NCBI RefSeq assembly: GCF_024189295.1
Contig: NZ_JAIZEN010000009.1
Location: 62,001-126,000 of the forward strand
Origin: Halobacillus sp. A1
Lineage (GTDB): Bacteria > Bacillota > Bacilli > Bacillales > Halobacillaceae
DNA length: 64,000 bases
Direction of reading: 5' to 3'
The stretch's first letter is position 1. Each line of letters begins with the position of its first letter. Position numbers and translations under genes: made by a program. Positions 22,520 to 32,065 of this stretch are shown piece after piece. Below the pieces are notes generated by a model. That model had not been told where the DNA came from. It did not search any database and saw only the letters and a program-made list of their open reading frames with translations.

Positions 22520-22712
22520 TCCATTCATCTCCTTATTAATAAGTCATTGTTACTTTATGGGTTTTTCGTCTATTCGGTGTAGTCATACGCCCAGCCATTC
22601 GTTAATCCGTGTGAATTTAATAAAACGAGACAAATGCCCACACCCCAAGACTGCGAATACATATTCTATTAAAGACATTACGTCAATACGTATTGAGAGG
22701 GGCAAACGAAAA

Positions 22713-23165
22713 ATGAGCTGTGGCAAACATCATGATTCTGGAAATTGTGTTTGTGATATTTTAAAAGAAATTGTTGCTGCGCAGAATGATGTACTTTCTG
22801 ATTGCAACACGAGCTGTGAACAATCAATCGGAGATTTACTTGGAGACACTGGAGGCTCAGGACGTGACACGGTGCCTGTATTGCTTTATTGCAAAGGCAA
22901 CTGCAAACCATTTAAAGGCTTTGGAGCGCGTCGTGATTCTATTGAAGATATCAAAGGAAGTTACTACTTCCGTGTCAAAGACGTAGACAAAGATTGCTGT
23001 GCAACAATTGAACTGCTTCGCGATCCTCATGACAACGATGCGGATCCAGATTCTCCGGTTAAACAATTTACTAAGAACCTTAAAGCTACTGGCATCTGTA
23101 TCTCAGTAGACCTTGACTGCTTCTGCCATGTAACTTGTTTACCTGCAATCACTGCACTTTCTTAA
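22713..23165 (+). CDS. CotY/CotZ/ExsY-family spore coat protein
   Basis: A 150-residue cysteine-rich protein: MSCGKHHDSGNCVCDILKEI at the start (the family's C-x-C-D-x-L-K signature), then DTVPVLLYCKGNCKPFKGFG, YYFRVKDVDKDCCATIELL, and ICISVDLDCFCHVTCL at the end. These match CotZ/CotY of Bacillus and ExsY of the exosporium, which form a disulfide-linked outer spore layer. GAGGGG lies about 10 bases before the ATG; the longer frame upstream has no ribosome binding site. It converges on cotO across a shared terminator. Confidence 0.9.
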   Translation: MSCGKHHDSGNCVCDILKEIVAAQNDVLSDCNTSCEQSIGDLLGDTGGSGRDTVPVLLYCKGNCKPFKGFGARRDSIEDIKGSYYFRVKDVDKDCCATIELLRDPHDNDADPDSPVKQFTKNLKATGICISVDLDCFCHVTCLPAITALS

Positions 23166-23171
23166 GTGTTC

Positions 23172-23204
23172 AAAAAACCGCGCTGAAGTTGGCGCGGTTT
23201 TTCA
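23172..23204. terminator. Bidirectional terminator between CotZ-type gene and cotO
   Basis: Stem AAAAACCGCGC/GCGCGGTTTTT with an 8-nt loop and T-runs on both strands. Confidence 0.85.
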
Positions 23205-23208
23205 ATGT

Positions 23209-23715
23209 TTAAAAACCAAGTAATCGTATCGATTGAATATCTTCGAAAGGTATCTTCTCTTCATAGGGCTTCTGAAATGTTTTCATAAGAACTATATTTT
23301 CTTCGAATTTTTGAATGTATCCCTTAAAAGCATGGTCTGTCGTTGTCACTTCGCATTTCATCTTTGGAAGTTGACTGGGCAGGTGGACAAAATAGTTCAC
23401 CTTTTCTTCAAGGCTCATATCTCGGAAACGCTGTCTACGATCCCGTCTTGAGAGCCGCGCTGATTCTGTTTCCTCTTCTACATAATTTTCATCAGGTACT
23501 TCTTCCCTCTCTTCAGATTTTGGTTCATGCTCTTTCATTTTCTGTTGATTACGAAGTCTCAGTTCTTTTTCCACTTGAGAGGTGTTGGTTTTAGGTGCAG
23601 CTGTTGTATTTGCCCGGAAGCTTGTTTGCATTGAGACCTCAGCAGGAGGCAGATTGGGCTGTGTAATATAAAGTAGCGGTGGTTTTGCGGTTTGTTTTTT
23701 ATTCGCCACGTTCAT
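23209..23715 (-). CDS. cotO: Spore coat protein CotO family
   Basis: A 168-residue protein with an N-terminal KPPLLYITQPNLPPAEVSMQ, a long charged Glu/Arg/Ser-rich middle (coiled, low complexity) and the conserved C-terminal half (LEEKVNYFVHLPSQLPKMKCEV then KGYIQKFEENIVLM). This is the CotO (YjbX) morphogenetic coat protein, which lies beside fabI in B. subtilis too. Probably expressed late in the mother cell. AGGAGAG precedes the start. Confidence 0.85.
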   Translation of the reverse strand: MNVANKKQTAKPPLLYITQPNLPPAEVSMQTSFRANTTAAPKTNTSQVEKELRLRNQQKMKEHEPKSEEREEVPDENYVEEETESARLSRRDRRQRFRDMSLEEKVNYFVHLPSQLPKMKCEVTTTDHAFKGYIQKFEENIVLMKTFQKPYEEKIPFEDIQSIRLLGF

Positions 23716-23851
23716 CTCTCCTTTTTAATATCATCATCTTATGTATATGCAGGTGATTTTTTTCATGTGCCCATTTTTCAATTTCTTCACTGGAAATTAC
23801 CGATGCTGTTTGCCATAACTGAACTCAATTAAAATTGGAGTATTTCCCCAC

Positions 23852-23883
23852 AAAAAAAAACGCCCTGATAGGAATCAGAGCGT
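23852..23883 (-). terminator. Terminator of fabI
   Basis: On the minus strand a stem ACGCTCTGAT/ATCAGGGCGT with loop TCCT, then nine T residues. Confidence 0.85.
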
Positions 23884-23899
23884 CTTCTTATTTTTAAAA

Positions 23900-24676
23900 T
23901 TAGTAGGCTACTGTGCTGAATCCGGCATCCACATGAATGATTTCTCCGGTTACTCCGCGGGAAAGGTCGCTCATCAAGAAGTAAGCTGTATCTCCTACCT
24001 CGTCTTGAGTGATCGGACGACGCAGCGGTGCTTTCTCTTCGATCACTTGATGGATTTTGTTGAAGTCACCGACTCCTTTTGCAGACAGGGTACGAAGTGG
24101 ACCCGCAGAGATTGCGTTCACTCGTATCGCGTGTTTACCAAGGTCGTTGGCCAAGTAGCGTACGCTTGCATCAAGGCTTGCTTTCGCTACACCCATCACA
24201 TTGTAATTCTCCACTACTTTTTCACCGCCCAAGTAAGTAAGAGTGACGATACCGCCACCTTCAGACATGATCGGTTGAGCCGCACGTGCGACAGCTGTCA
24301 GAGAATATGAACTAATGTTGTGGGCGGTCAAGAACCCGTCACGGCTTGTATTCAAGTATTCACCTTTAAGTTCATCACGGTTGGCGAAGGCGATACAGTG
24401 AGCAAGGCCGTGAATTACACCCACATCTTTTTGAATGTGGTCGAATGTTTGAATGATTGCTTCATCATTCGTCACGTCACATTCGTAAAACAATGATTCT
24501 GGCCCTTCTAGCGTGTCGGCTAGATCACGGACTGATTTTTCAAAACGTTCGGAAGCATAAGTGAAAATGAGGCGAGCTCCTGCTTTGTTAAGAGATTGGG
24601 CTATACCCCAGGCGATACTCCGTTTGTTAGCCACACCCATAACGACATACGTGCGACCTTCTAGTGAAAAATTCAT
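23900..24676 (-). CDS. fabI: Enoyl-[acyl-carrier-protein] reductase FabI
   Basis: A 258-residue enoyl-ACP reductase, last reductive step of the fatty-acid elongation cycle. It has the atypical nucleotide motif GVANKRSIAWGIA (14-26) and the catalytic Tyr148 and Tyr158 with Lys165 (YNVMGVAK). GAGGAGG precedes the chosen ATG; nine further codons upstream contain that site. A TTAGTACC-type sequence upstream suggests FapR control. In B. subtilis fabI (yjbW) also lies next to cotO. Confidence 0.95.
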   Translation of the reverse strand: MNFSLEGRTYVVMGVANKRSIAWGIAQSLNKAGARLIFTYASERFEKSVRDLADTLEGPESLFYECDVTNDEAIIQTFDHIQKDVGVIHGLAHCIAFANRDELKGEYLNTSRDGFLTAHNISSYSLTAVARAAQPIMSEGGGIVTLTYLGGEKVVENYNVMGVAKASLDASVRYLANDLGKHAIRVNAISAGPLRTLSAKGVGDFNKIHQVIEEKAPLRRPITQDEVGDTAYFLMSDLSRGVTGEIIHVDAGFSTVAY

Positions 24677-24720
24677 AAATAATCCTCCTCGAGGTAATTT
24701 CATAAGTATTATGATTTGTT

Positions 24721-24739
24721 ATTAGTACCTGCTCTTATC
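24721..24739 (-). promoter_or_regulatory. Candidate FapR operator upstream of fabI
   Basis: ATTAGTACCTGCTCTTATC carries the TTAGTACC half-site of the known FapR operator with a degenerate second half, about 45 bases upstream of the fabI start. Confidence 0.6.
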
Positions 24740-24768
24740 TTATTATATCCGTAGTCAAATTACAATTC

Positions 24769-26133
24769 TTATATAAGAAGCCCCATAAACGCGGTAGCCA
24801 TACCAAAATAAATCAGAATAGAAATAATATCATTAATCGTTGTAATAAAAGGACCAGAGGCAACTGCCGGATCTATGTTGAAACGATGCATCACTAATGG
24901 AACAAGAGAACCGGCTAACGTGGCCACAACTAAAGCAGCCATGATTGATAATCCAACCAATAATCCTAAGTAAATATTTCCTTGCCAAAAGTAAACGATA
25001 AGTGTTATAAGGGCACCACAGCTTACTCCTGTAATCAAACCTGTACCTGCTTCTCGGAACACCATTTTCATCTTACCTTGTTTATAAATTTCCCCAGTAG
25101 CAATTCCACGCACAGCAACTGCTAGTGCCTGTGTCCCAGTATTCCCGGCCATGCCGGCAATTAGCGGGATAAATATCGCTAAAACAGCTACTTGGTCAAG
25201 CGTTGCTTCAAATCTGCCGATCAGGCTCGCTGTGAAGCTCCCAAGGAATAGAAGAATAATTAACCACGGCAGCCTTTTTTTAGCTGAGGTAAAAGCATGA
25301 TCGTCAGGACTATCCACATCTGATATCGCAGCTAATTTCGAATAGTCATCGCTTGCTTCTTCTTCCATGACATCCATAATATCATCCACGGTAATAATCC
25401 CTAAAAGGTGCTGCTGGAAGTCAACGACCGGCAAAGCCAGGAAATCATAGTCTCGCATCATCCGGGCAATCTCTTCCTGGTCTTCACCGACAGATACGGA
25501 TACGACACGCTCGCTCATGACATCCGATATCATCCAGTCTTCTTCGGAAATAATAAGATCACGCAGAGAGATTACACCGACCAGCTGTTTTTCTTCATCA
25601 ATAACATAGGTATAATAAATCGTTTCTGCATCTGGCGCTTCTTTCCTCAAATGACCCATCGCTTCTTTAATTGTCATACTTGCCTTTACTACTACAAATT
25701 CTGTCGTCATGATCGAACCGGCTGTTTTCTCTTCATAGTGCAGAAGATCTTTTATTTCATCTGCAGCATTATCATCCATAATAGTAAGGAAACTGGCTAC
25801 TTTGTTTTTGTCGAGTTCATTAAGAATATCAACCGCGTCATCAGTAGACATTTCAGCGAAAACCTGGGCGGCGAAACGAGGATCCATTTCTGTAAAGAAG
25901 GGTTCAATCTCATCGTAGTCGATGTGCTCCATGACATCAGCTACTTCTTCAGGAGACAAATAAGTATAGATTTGCAGCCGGACCTCATCTTCTACCGCTT
26001 CAAAAATCTTCGCTTGATCGTAGGGGTGCATATCAAGAAACTCTGCTCTAAACTGATCAATCTGTTCATTGAATAAAGCATCCTTTATCATTGCCCATTG
26101 ATTCATACGTTCCTCATACTCTAGATGGTCCAT
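24769..26133 (-). CDS. mgtE: Magnesium transporter MgtE
   Basis: A 454-residue MgtE channel. An acidic N-terminal superhelical domain (to about 135) senses Mg2+, two CBS domains follow (TAGSIMTTEFVVV; DVMSERVVSVSV), and five C-terminal membrane helices contain the pore motif (LIAGMAGNTGTQALAVAVRG). Full family length. GGAGGG precedes the ATG. No M-box riboswitch could fit in the 143 bases between it and the divergent ftsW/rodA-type gene. Confidence 0.95.
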   Translation of the reverse strand: MDHLEYEERMNQWAMIKDALFNEQIDQFRAEFLDMHPYDQAKIFEAVEDEVRLQIYTYLSPEEVADVMEHIDYDEIEPFFTEMDPRFAAQVFAEMSTDDAVDILNELDKNKVASFLTIMDDNAADEIKDLLHYEEKTAGSIMTTEFVVVKASMTIKEAMGHLRKEAPDAETIYYTYVIDEEKQLVGVISLRDLIISEEDWMISDVMSERVVSVSVGEDQEEIARMMRDYDFLALPVVDFQQHLLGIITVDDIMDVMEEEASDDYSKLAAISDVDSPDDHAFTSAKKRLPWLIILLFLGSFTASLIGRFEATLDQVAVLAIFIPLIAGMAGNTGTQALAVAVRGIATGEIYKQGKMKMVFREAGTGLITGVSCGALITLIVYFWQGNIYLGLLVGLSIMAALVVATLAGSLVPLVMHRFNIDPAVASGPFITTINDIISILIYFGMATAFMGLLI

Positions 26134-26276
26134 ACTTATCCCTCCAATCCTGTATTTTATTTAATGTAGTGGTATTTCGGAAAAATTTGGATCATACTTA
26201 AAAAATAAACCCGAATGTTGTACACTTACAATACTAAGGTAATTTTTAAGTTTGCTCAAATAGAAAGGGACCTTAC

Positions 26277-27449
26277 ATGAACGAAAATTCGAACTCCTCA
26301 CCGATAGACTATACAATCATTCTTATTATCTTATCTTTTGGTATTATCAGCTGTTTCACATTATACACATTAAATCCCGTCCTTGGTGCAGGAGACCAGG
26401 GATCATACTTCAAACAAATTTTTTGGTATTCTGTCGGATTTATCGGAGCGGCATCTGCACTGCTCATTGACTATGATAGGCTTCACCAGGTCGTTTGGTT
26501 CCTTTACGGTTTAGGAATCATCATGTTATTAATGTTATTTTTCAACTTTCCTCCACAACTTGTACATACATCCGGAGGTGCAACTAGCTGGTTTCGTCTT
26601 CCAGGAAATGTAACACTACAGCCCGCCGAATTTATAAAAGTATTTCTAGTCATTGCCCTTGCGCATGTCATAGTAAAACATCAAGAAAATCATCGCTTAA
26701 AAACTACTAAATCCGACCTGCTTTTATTAGGGAAGCAATTAGGTTTAGCGCTTCCACCAATGCTTTTCATAGCCATACAACCAGACCTTGGCTCCTTTTT
26801 GGTTTTGGTGGCCATCACGGCATTTATGATATTAATATCGGGAATAAAGTGGAAAATTCTTATATCTTTGCTTGGAGGATTTCTCTTAGTAATTGCCAGC
26901 ATCGTCATGATGTTTGTGATTAACCTCACGTCGGTCACTACTTTTCTGGAAGAATCCGTATTTGCCCACGTGGACTCTCGCTTTTATGGCTGGCTGCAGC
27001 CCGAAAAATATGAGCTGGATGCTGGCTTACAACTGATTAAAGCTATTACAGCCATAGGTTCTGGACAACTCTATGGAAAAGGGTTAGGAAACTTTGAAAT
27101 CTACGTTCAGGAGCGTCACACGGATATGATCTTTACAGCTGTATCAGAGCAGTTCGGTTTTATTGGATCGAGCATTATTGTTTCACTCTTTTTCCTATTG
27201 ATTTATCGTATGATTCAAATCGCTCTCGAGAGTAATGATTCATTTGGAAGTTATCTGATTGTAGGGATTATTGGAATGATTACGTTCCAGGTATTTCAGA
27301 ATATCGGGATGTCTGTTCAACTTCTTCCCATCACCGGTATTCCACTGCCCTTCTTGAGTTATGGAGGGAGTTCTACACTAGCTTATTTGCTTGCCATCGG
27401 AATAGTTTTGAATGTGAAATCCAGGACACAAACGTACATGTTTGAATAA
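26277..27449 (+). CDS. FtsW/RodA/SpoVE-family cell-wall polymerase
   Basis: A 390-residue multi-pass SEDS protein: about ten hydrophobic helices, the conserved WFRLPGNVTLQPAEFIKVF (the SxQPSE-like catalytic region), and the C-terminal LPFLSYGGSSTLAYLLAIG. SEDS proteins polymerise peptidoglycan with a partner PBP. The N-terminus and GKGLGN segment resemble RodA more than FtsW; exact assignment is uncertain. AAAGGGACC precedes the ATG. Possibly co-transcribed with prpE, 76 bases downstream. Confidence 0.88.
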   Translation: MNENSNSSPIDYTIILIILSFGIISCFTLYTLNPVLGAGDQGSYFKQIFWYSVGFIGAASALLIDYDRLHQVVWFLYGLGIIMLLMLFFNFPPQLVHTSGGATSWFRLPGNVTLQPAEFIKVFLVIALAHVIVKHQENHRLKTTKSDLLLLGKQLGLALPPMLFIAIQPDLGSFLVLVAITAFMILISGIKWKILISLLGGFLLVIASIVMMFVINLTSVTTFLEESVFAHVDSRFYGWLQPEKYELDAGLQLIKAITAIGSGQLYGKGLGNFEIYVQERHTDMIFTAVSEQFGFIGSSIIVSLFFLLIYRMIQIALESNDSFGSYLIVGIIGMITFQVFQNIGMSVQLLPITGIPLPFLSYGGSSTLAYLLAIGIVLNVKSRTQTYMFE

Positions 27450-27524
27450 ATTGAAGCAATGGCGGGGAAGCTTACAGAAGTTTCTCTGCCTCTTTTAATG
27501 GGGGAAATAGGAGGTTATTCATTA

Positions 27525-28265
27525 ATGAAGATTGATGTAATCGGCGATGTACATGGATGTCTTAAGGAACTTCAGTTACTCTTTTCGAAGCTCGGTTACG
27601 AATGGGAAAATGGTCTTCCTATTCACCCTGAAGGAAGGATCCCTATATTTTTAGGGGATATCACCGATAGAGGCCCATCCTCAATTGATACGATCCGACT
27701 AGTTTATCAGCTTGTCGTAAAAGAAAAATTGGCTAAATATATTCCTGGCAACCACTGTGACAAGCTATATCGTTTTTTCAAAGGAAACCCCGTCCAGGAA
27801 AAACACGGTCTGGAAACCACATCAGCGGAGTATTATGCTTTGCCTAAAGACGAGCAAAATGACATCAAATCAAAATTTCTCGAGCTCGTTGAGACCTCTC
27901 CGCTTTATTTGGAAGTACCTGGTGCCAATGCTGTCATAGCTCATGCAGGTATCCGGGAAGAGGACATTGGACGTGACAATAAACAAGTGAAGACATTTGT
28001 TCTCTACGGTGATATAACTGGGGACAAGCTGCCGGATGGGCGTCCGGAAAGAAGAGACTGGGCTAAAAGCTATAATGGCAGCTGCTGGGTTGTTTACGGT
28101 CACACCCCTGTCTATGAGCCGAGATACGTAAATAAAACAGTCAATATAGACACCGGCTGTGTATTCGGAAATAAGCTGACCGCCTTCCGCCTGCCCGAAG
28201 AAAAAACGGTGAGCGTCCCATCTTCTATGCCTTTAGTAGAAGAAAAGTTCAACTACTACTCTTAA
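27525..28265 (+). CDS. prpE: PrpE, PPP-family bis(5'-nucleosyl)-tetraphosphatase
   Basis: A 246-residue calcineurin-like phosphatase with GDVHGC (residues 7-12), [12 protein letters not shown] and late GHTPV motifs that hold the two metals. This is the PrpE type found beside yjbO in Bacillus, hydrolysing Ap4A-like dinucleotides and linked to spore germination in B. subtilis. ATAGGAGG lies before the chosen ATG; the longer frame has no such site at its start. Confidence 0.9.
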   Translation: MKIDVIGDVHGCLKELQLLFSKLGYEWENGLPIHPEGRIPIFLGDITDRGPSSIDTIRLVYQLVVKEKLAKYIPGNHCDKLYRFFKGNPVQEKHGLETTSAEYYALPKDEQNDIKSKFLELVETSPLYLEVPGANAVIAHAGIREEDIGRDNKQVKTFVLYGDITGDKLPDGRPERRDWAKSYNGSCWVVYGHTPVYEPRYVNKTVNIDTGCVFGNKLTAFRLPEEKTVSVPSSMPLVEEKFNYYS

Positions 28266-28509
28266 TTAAAATGATATGTTAAACATCGTAGTTGAGCTTT
28301 TATAATAAACTCTCTGCCCTACACATTAGATGGGCTTTTCAAAATCGATTGAATAAGAGCATCCTTAATAACAGCCTAAAGCCGCCAGCCCAGCATACAA
28401 AATTCCTGAACCGGTTCTCAATCGAAAGCTATTGTTCTTTATATAAAGCATCACACTAGATGTTTATGTTATTTTCCCAATCAATTACGGTTCCTATAGG
28501 AATAAATGG

Positions 28510-28540
28510 AAAAACAGACTCCTTTATGACCGGGAGTCTG
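28510..28540 (-). terminator. Terminator of the relQ-nadF-yjbO operon
   Basis: On the minus strand CAGACTCCC/GGGAGTCTG-type stem (9 bp) followed by TTTTT. It overlaps the 3' end of the pseudouridine synthase gene. Confidence 0.7.
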
Positions 28541-29411
28541 CTTTTAAAATATAATCCCACTCTTTTGGATGACTGCACGTAAATTTCATACATTTACCCG
28601 TCCATGGGTGCATTACAGCAAGCTCATGGCAATGCAAGGCTTGCCCTTTCAATCCTTTAAACTCACTTCCATACAGAGAGTCACCAAGTATCGGAGAATT
28701 TAGAGACGCCATATGTACCCGTATTTGATGGGTTCGACCTGTAAGAAGTTTACATTTAATTTTACTGCACGAAGAGGTCTTCTCAAGCACTCGGAATTCT
28801 GTTATAGCTTTTTTCCCTTCCTCATGAACTTCACGTTGGATAATTGATGAGGGATTCCGCCTGATCGGTTTATCGATCGTACCTTGATCTTCGAGGTTCC
28901 TACCCTCTACTAAAGCTGTATATTTCCTGTCCACCCTAAATCCTTCAGCTGTCAACACTGAATGGCTATACGAATGCTTAGCCACAAGAACCAACCCTGA
29001 AGTGTCCCGGTCCAACCTGGTAACAATGTGGACAGTGAAAGGTATATCATGCTCATCGTAGTAGTAGAGTATACCTTGGGCTAGTGTGCCCGAGGTATGA
29101 TCCCTTCCCGGGGACACCGCAATCCCAGGTGGTTTGTTCAAAATGAGAATGTCCTCATCTTCATATATGATAGATAGAGGGACCGGCTCACCAGTCATAT
29201 GAAGGCCCCTCTCCTCCTCCGGAAAAACGACTGTGAGAAGATCTCCCTGGTTGATCGGATAGTTCAAGTGAGCTTCTCCACCATTTACAAATAATTTTCC
29301 GGCCGTTTTGACTTTTTTTAATAACTGTCTGGAGAATTTCAAATCGGAACGCATAAATTCTCGTAAGACACCTTCTTTATGGACCCGGAAAACCTTAGTT
29401 AGAGTACTCAT
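28524..29411 (-). CDS. RluD-type pseudouridine synthase, YjbO
   Basis: A 295-residue S4-like plus RluA-type synthase. The catalytic motif [14 protein letters not shown] contains the conserved Asp, preceded by [15 protein letters not shown] and followed by [12 protein letters not shown]. It probably modifies rRNA or tRNA uridines. The ATG at 29411 overlaps the nadF stop by 17 bases; a TTG at 29468 gives 19 more residues but neither has a clear Shine-Dalgarno. The operon order relQ-nadF-yjbO is as in B. subtilis. Confidence 0.85.
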   Translation of the reverse strand: MSTLTKVFRVHKEGVLREFMRSDLKFSRQLLKKVKTAGKLFVNGGEAHLNYPINQGDLLTVVFPEEERGLHMTGEPVPLSIIYEDEDILILNKPPGIAVSPGRDHTSGTLAQGILYYYDEHDIPFTVHIVTRLDRDTSGLVLVAKHSYSHSVLTAEGFRVDRKYTALVEGRNLEDQGTIDKPIRRNPSSIIQREVHEEGKKAITEFRVLEKTSSCSKIKCKLLTGRTHQIRVHMASLNSPILGDSLYGSEFKGLKGQALHCHELAVMHPWTGKCMKFTCSHPKEWDYILKADSRS

Positions 29412-30201
29412 CGGATACAAAGGAATCATGGACTCGTTTCCAAAATGGGAAAGGACGGAAACGCGCAAACCTTACCCGTTCTTTAGCAACGCGGCACTGA
29501 ATCGACTTTACATCTTTATAAGTTCGAGTGATATGATCAATTGTGAATAAAAAACTCTTATCGTTCAAAGGTTTCAACAGGCACGTATGGTGACCAGGCA
29601 AAATGAGCGGAGAACCTATTGTACGAAAGACCCGGTTATTGATTGAAGCCATTTCTGCGATTTGAATAGCTTCGAGAGAAGGGTGTAAAATAGCTCCTCC
29701 TAACGCTTTATTGTAAGCTGTGCTTCCTGATGGAGTAGATACACAAAGGCCGTCTCCTCTGAACGTCTCAAAATGATCGCCTTTAATTTCTATGTCAAGA
29801 ACCACCGAACCCTCTGATGTTTTTATTGCGCATTCATTCAGCGCTAAGTATCTATCTTCTCCACCTCCATCTTTAGGACGGATCGTCACCTCTAGTAGAG
29901 GATATTCTACAACTTGATAAGGGGTTCGAGCAATTTCTATGATCAGCTTTTCTAATTCATCAGGCGTCCAGTCTGCATAGAACCCTAAATGCCCTGTATG
30001 TACACCAATAAAAGCTGTCTTGTCAAGACGGTGGACATACGTATGAAAAGCTTCGAGAAGTGTGCCATCTCCGCCTACAGAAATAGCTAAGTCAGGCTCT
30101 TCTTCGTTATACTCTAGTTTGAATTCGGTCAAGTAGTTTTTAATCTTGGAGCGGATTTCGTTTGATTTTTTATCGCCTTTAGAGAGGATCGAGAACTTCA
30201 T
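29395..30201 (-). CDS. nadF: NAD kinase
   Basis: A 268-residue ATP-NAD kinase that makes NADP. Visible: the GGDG motif ([13 protein letters not shown]), [48 protein letters not shown]. The start is the ATG about 11 bases after AAAGGAG; a longer frame would run through this site. Second gene of the relQ-nadF-yjbO group, 19 bases after relQ. Confidence 0.95.
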   Translation of the reverse strand: MKFSILSKGDKKSNEIRSKIKNYLTEFKLEYNEEEPDLAISVGGDGTLLEAFHTYVHRLDKTAFIGVHTGHLGFYADWTPDELEKLIIEIARTPYQVVEYPLLEVTIRPKDGGGEDRYLALNECAIKTSEGSVVLDIEIKGDHFETFRGDGLCVSTPSGSTAYNKALGGAILHPSLEAIQIAEMASINNRVFRTIGSPLILPGHHTCLLKPLNDKSFLFTIDHITRTYKDVKSIQCRVAKERVRFARFRPFPFWKRVHDSFVSDEYSN

Positions 30202-30220
30202 CTCAACTTCATCTCCTTTC

Positions 30221-30856
30221 TCATTTGTTGGTCTTCTTATCTTGTTCTTCTTTACGATTGAAGACTTTTTGCGCTTCCTGAATTTCATTTTTAATCTTCG
30301 ACATCTCTTCATCCAGCTGAAAGGCAGCCTCTGCCGCTCTTTTTAATCTTGATCGAACTTCAGCAGGCATTTGTCCGGCATATTTATAATTTAAAGAATG
30401 TTCGTTCGTCGCCCAAAAATTCATCGCTAGTGTGCGAATCTGAATCTCAGCCTGGACTAATTTCTCTCCGTGGATTGTTTCCACAGGATAACTTATAATC
30501 ACATGGAAAGAGCGGTAACCGCTGTCTTTCTTTTCAGTAATATAATCCTTCTGCTCAACAATATCAAAATCATGGCGATTCTTGAGCATGTCTACGACTT
30601 CATAAATATCGTCAACAAATTGACAGACTACACGAATACCTGCTATATCCTGGAGTTCTCTTTCGATTTCTTGTAAATTAACCCCTTTTCGCATAGCTTT
30701 CTCAATTATACTCGATTTCGGTTTAACGCGTCCTGTCACAAATTCAATAGGCGATTGATCACGCTCATATTCGAACTGCTGTCTCATGCCTTTTAATTTT
30801 ACCTTTAATTCATCCACCACTTGAGCGTAGGGTGCCATAAATATATCCCAATCCAT
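30221..30856 (-). CDS. relQ: Small alarmone synthetase RelQ (YjbM)
   Basis: A 211-residue (p)ppGpp synthetase without hydrolase domain. Visible: [53 protein letters not shown], and [22 protein letters not shown]. subtilis YjbM aligns over its full length from [12 protein letters not shown], which fixes the ATG. The family's FWATIEH is FWATNEH here. It makes ppGpp in response to cell-wall and other stresses and is regulated allosterically by pppGpp. Confidence 0.93.
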   Translation of the reverse strand: MDWDIFMAPYAQVVDELKVKLKGMRQQFEYERDQSPIEFVTGRVKPKSSIIEKAMRKGVNLQEIERELQDIAGIRVVCQFVDDIYEVVDMLKNRHDFDIVEQKDYITEKKDSGYRSFHVIISYPVETIHGEKLVQAEIQIRTLAMNFWATNEHSLNYKYAGQMPAEVRSRLKRAAEAAFQLDEEMSKIKNEIQEAQKVFNRKEEQDKKTNK

Positions 30857-31027
30857 GCTTTTGAGCACCACCTTTATGTAACCTTTTCCATAGCTTTTTA
30901 GAACTCAACTTTTATAATCATTGTATCATATTTCCCAGTTCCCAATAGAAAATAACTCTCTTTAATGGTTAATCTTTGCAATTTAAGACCTAAATAAATC
31001 ATAATTGATAATAGAGGTGAAGGACAA

Positions 31028-31609
31028 ATGACCCAAGAAATTGAAATCGAATTTAAAAACATATTGACTGAAGAAGAGTTTGTTAAGTTGTATGAGCATT
31101 TATCTTTCGATTCTGAGGAACTTATTGAACAGACCAACTATTACTTTGAAACTGAAGACTTCAAATTAAGACAACTAGGGTCCGCTTTACGTATTAGGAG
31201 AAAAAAAGATCAATGGACTCTGACATTGAAACAGCCCCATGAGGAAGGTTTACTTGAAACACACGATAACCTTACAGAAGATGAGGTAAACCAATGGATG
31301 CTCAACCGTCCGAGATCCACTACTTATGTGCAAAACCAACTACAAGAGGCAGGTATTGACATAGCTGAACTACAGTATATGGGTTCTCTTATGACAAGAC
31401 GCAAGGAAAAAGAATACAAAGGAACAACTGTAGTTTTGGATCAAAGCTTTTATTTTGAACAAAATGATTATGAACTTGAACTTGAAGCAGCTGAGTACGA
31501 ATCAGGAAAAAAAGTATTTGAAGAACTATTAGCTGAACAACATATTCCTAAGCGAAAAACAGATAATAAGATTAAACGGTTTTTCAATGCTAAGCCTCAA
31601 TCAGATTAG
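31028..31609 (+). CDS. CYTH-domain protein YjbK
   Basis: A 193-residue CYTH (triphosphate tunnel) protein with the ExExK start IEIEFK at residues 5-10, then NYYFETEDFKLRQLGSALRIRRKK, WTLTLKQPHEEGLLET and further tunnel-lining Glu/Arg/Lys residues. In this family tripolyphosphate or similar anions are bound or hydrolysed. GAGGTG precedes the ATG. Next to yjbI/yjbH as in B. subtilis, divergent from relQ. Confidence 0.9.
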   Translation: MTQEIEIEFKNILTEEEFVKLYEHLSFDSEELIEQTNYYFETEDFKLRQLGSALRIRRKKDQWTLTLKQPHEEGLLETHDNLTEDEVNQWMLNRPRSTTYVQNQLQEAGIDIAELQYMGSLMTRRKEKEYKGTTVVLDQSFYFEQNDYELELEAAEYESGKKVFEELLAEQHIPKRKTDNKIKRFFNAKPQSD

Positions 31610-31663
31610 TTGCCGAGAGAGTTGACCGTTGCTAAAATGAATAAACAGACAGGAAGGGATTTT

Positions 31664-32065
31664 ATGCAACCTACACCAGGCACTATTTATGAAGCAATTG
31701 GAGAAGAAAAATTAAATGAACTCGTCGACCATTTTTATAAATATGTAAGTGAGCATCCGGATCTTATACCAATTTTCCCAGATGATTTGACAGAGACGAG
31801 ACGTAAACAGAAACAATTTCTCACTCAATTTTTCGGGGGGCCCCCCTTATACATTCAAGAGCATGGACATCCGATGCTGCGAGCACGACATCTTCCTTTT
31901 ACTATTACTCCGTCACGCAGAGATGCTTGGCTCTTTTGTATGGACCGTGCTCTTACAGATGCTGCAATAGAAGAACCTTATAGAACAGCCATGTTGGACA
32001 GATTAACGATGACTGCCAACCATATGATGAATACACCAGAGGATGAGAAAGGAGAATCGATGTGA
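31664..32065 (+). CDS. yjbI: Truncated haemoglobin YjbI
   Basis: A 133-residue group II truncated globin. Visible: YEAIGEEKLNELVDHFYKYV, IFPDDLTETRRKQKQFLTQFFGGP, HPMLRARHLPF with the proximal His, and DAWLFCMDRAL. B. subtilis YjbI aligns over its full length and supports the ATG at 31664, preceded by GAAGGGA. Together with YjbH it links heme or NO protection to Spx control. Its stop overlaps the yjbH GTG start. Confidence 0.93.
   Translation: MQPTPGTIYEAIGEEKLNELVDHFYKYVSEHPDLIPIFPDDLTETRRKQKQFLTQFFGGPPLYIQEHGHPMLRARHLPFTITPSRRDAWLFCMDRALTDAAIEEPYRTAMLDRLTMTANHMMNTPEDEKGESM

Noticed and set aside
25408-26076. 222-codon frame antisense to mgtE
   Set aside because: mgtE is unambiguous in the other strand; this frame has no ribosome site and an unnatural Phe/Ile/His-rich composition.
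26134-26276. M-box riboswitch upstream of mgtE
   Set aside because: Only 143 bases separate the divergent genes, and no M-box consensus is seen.
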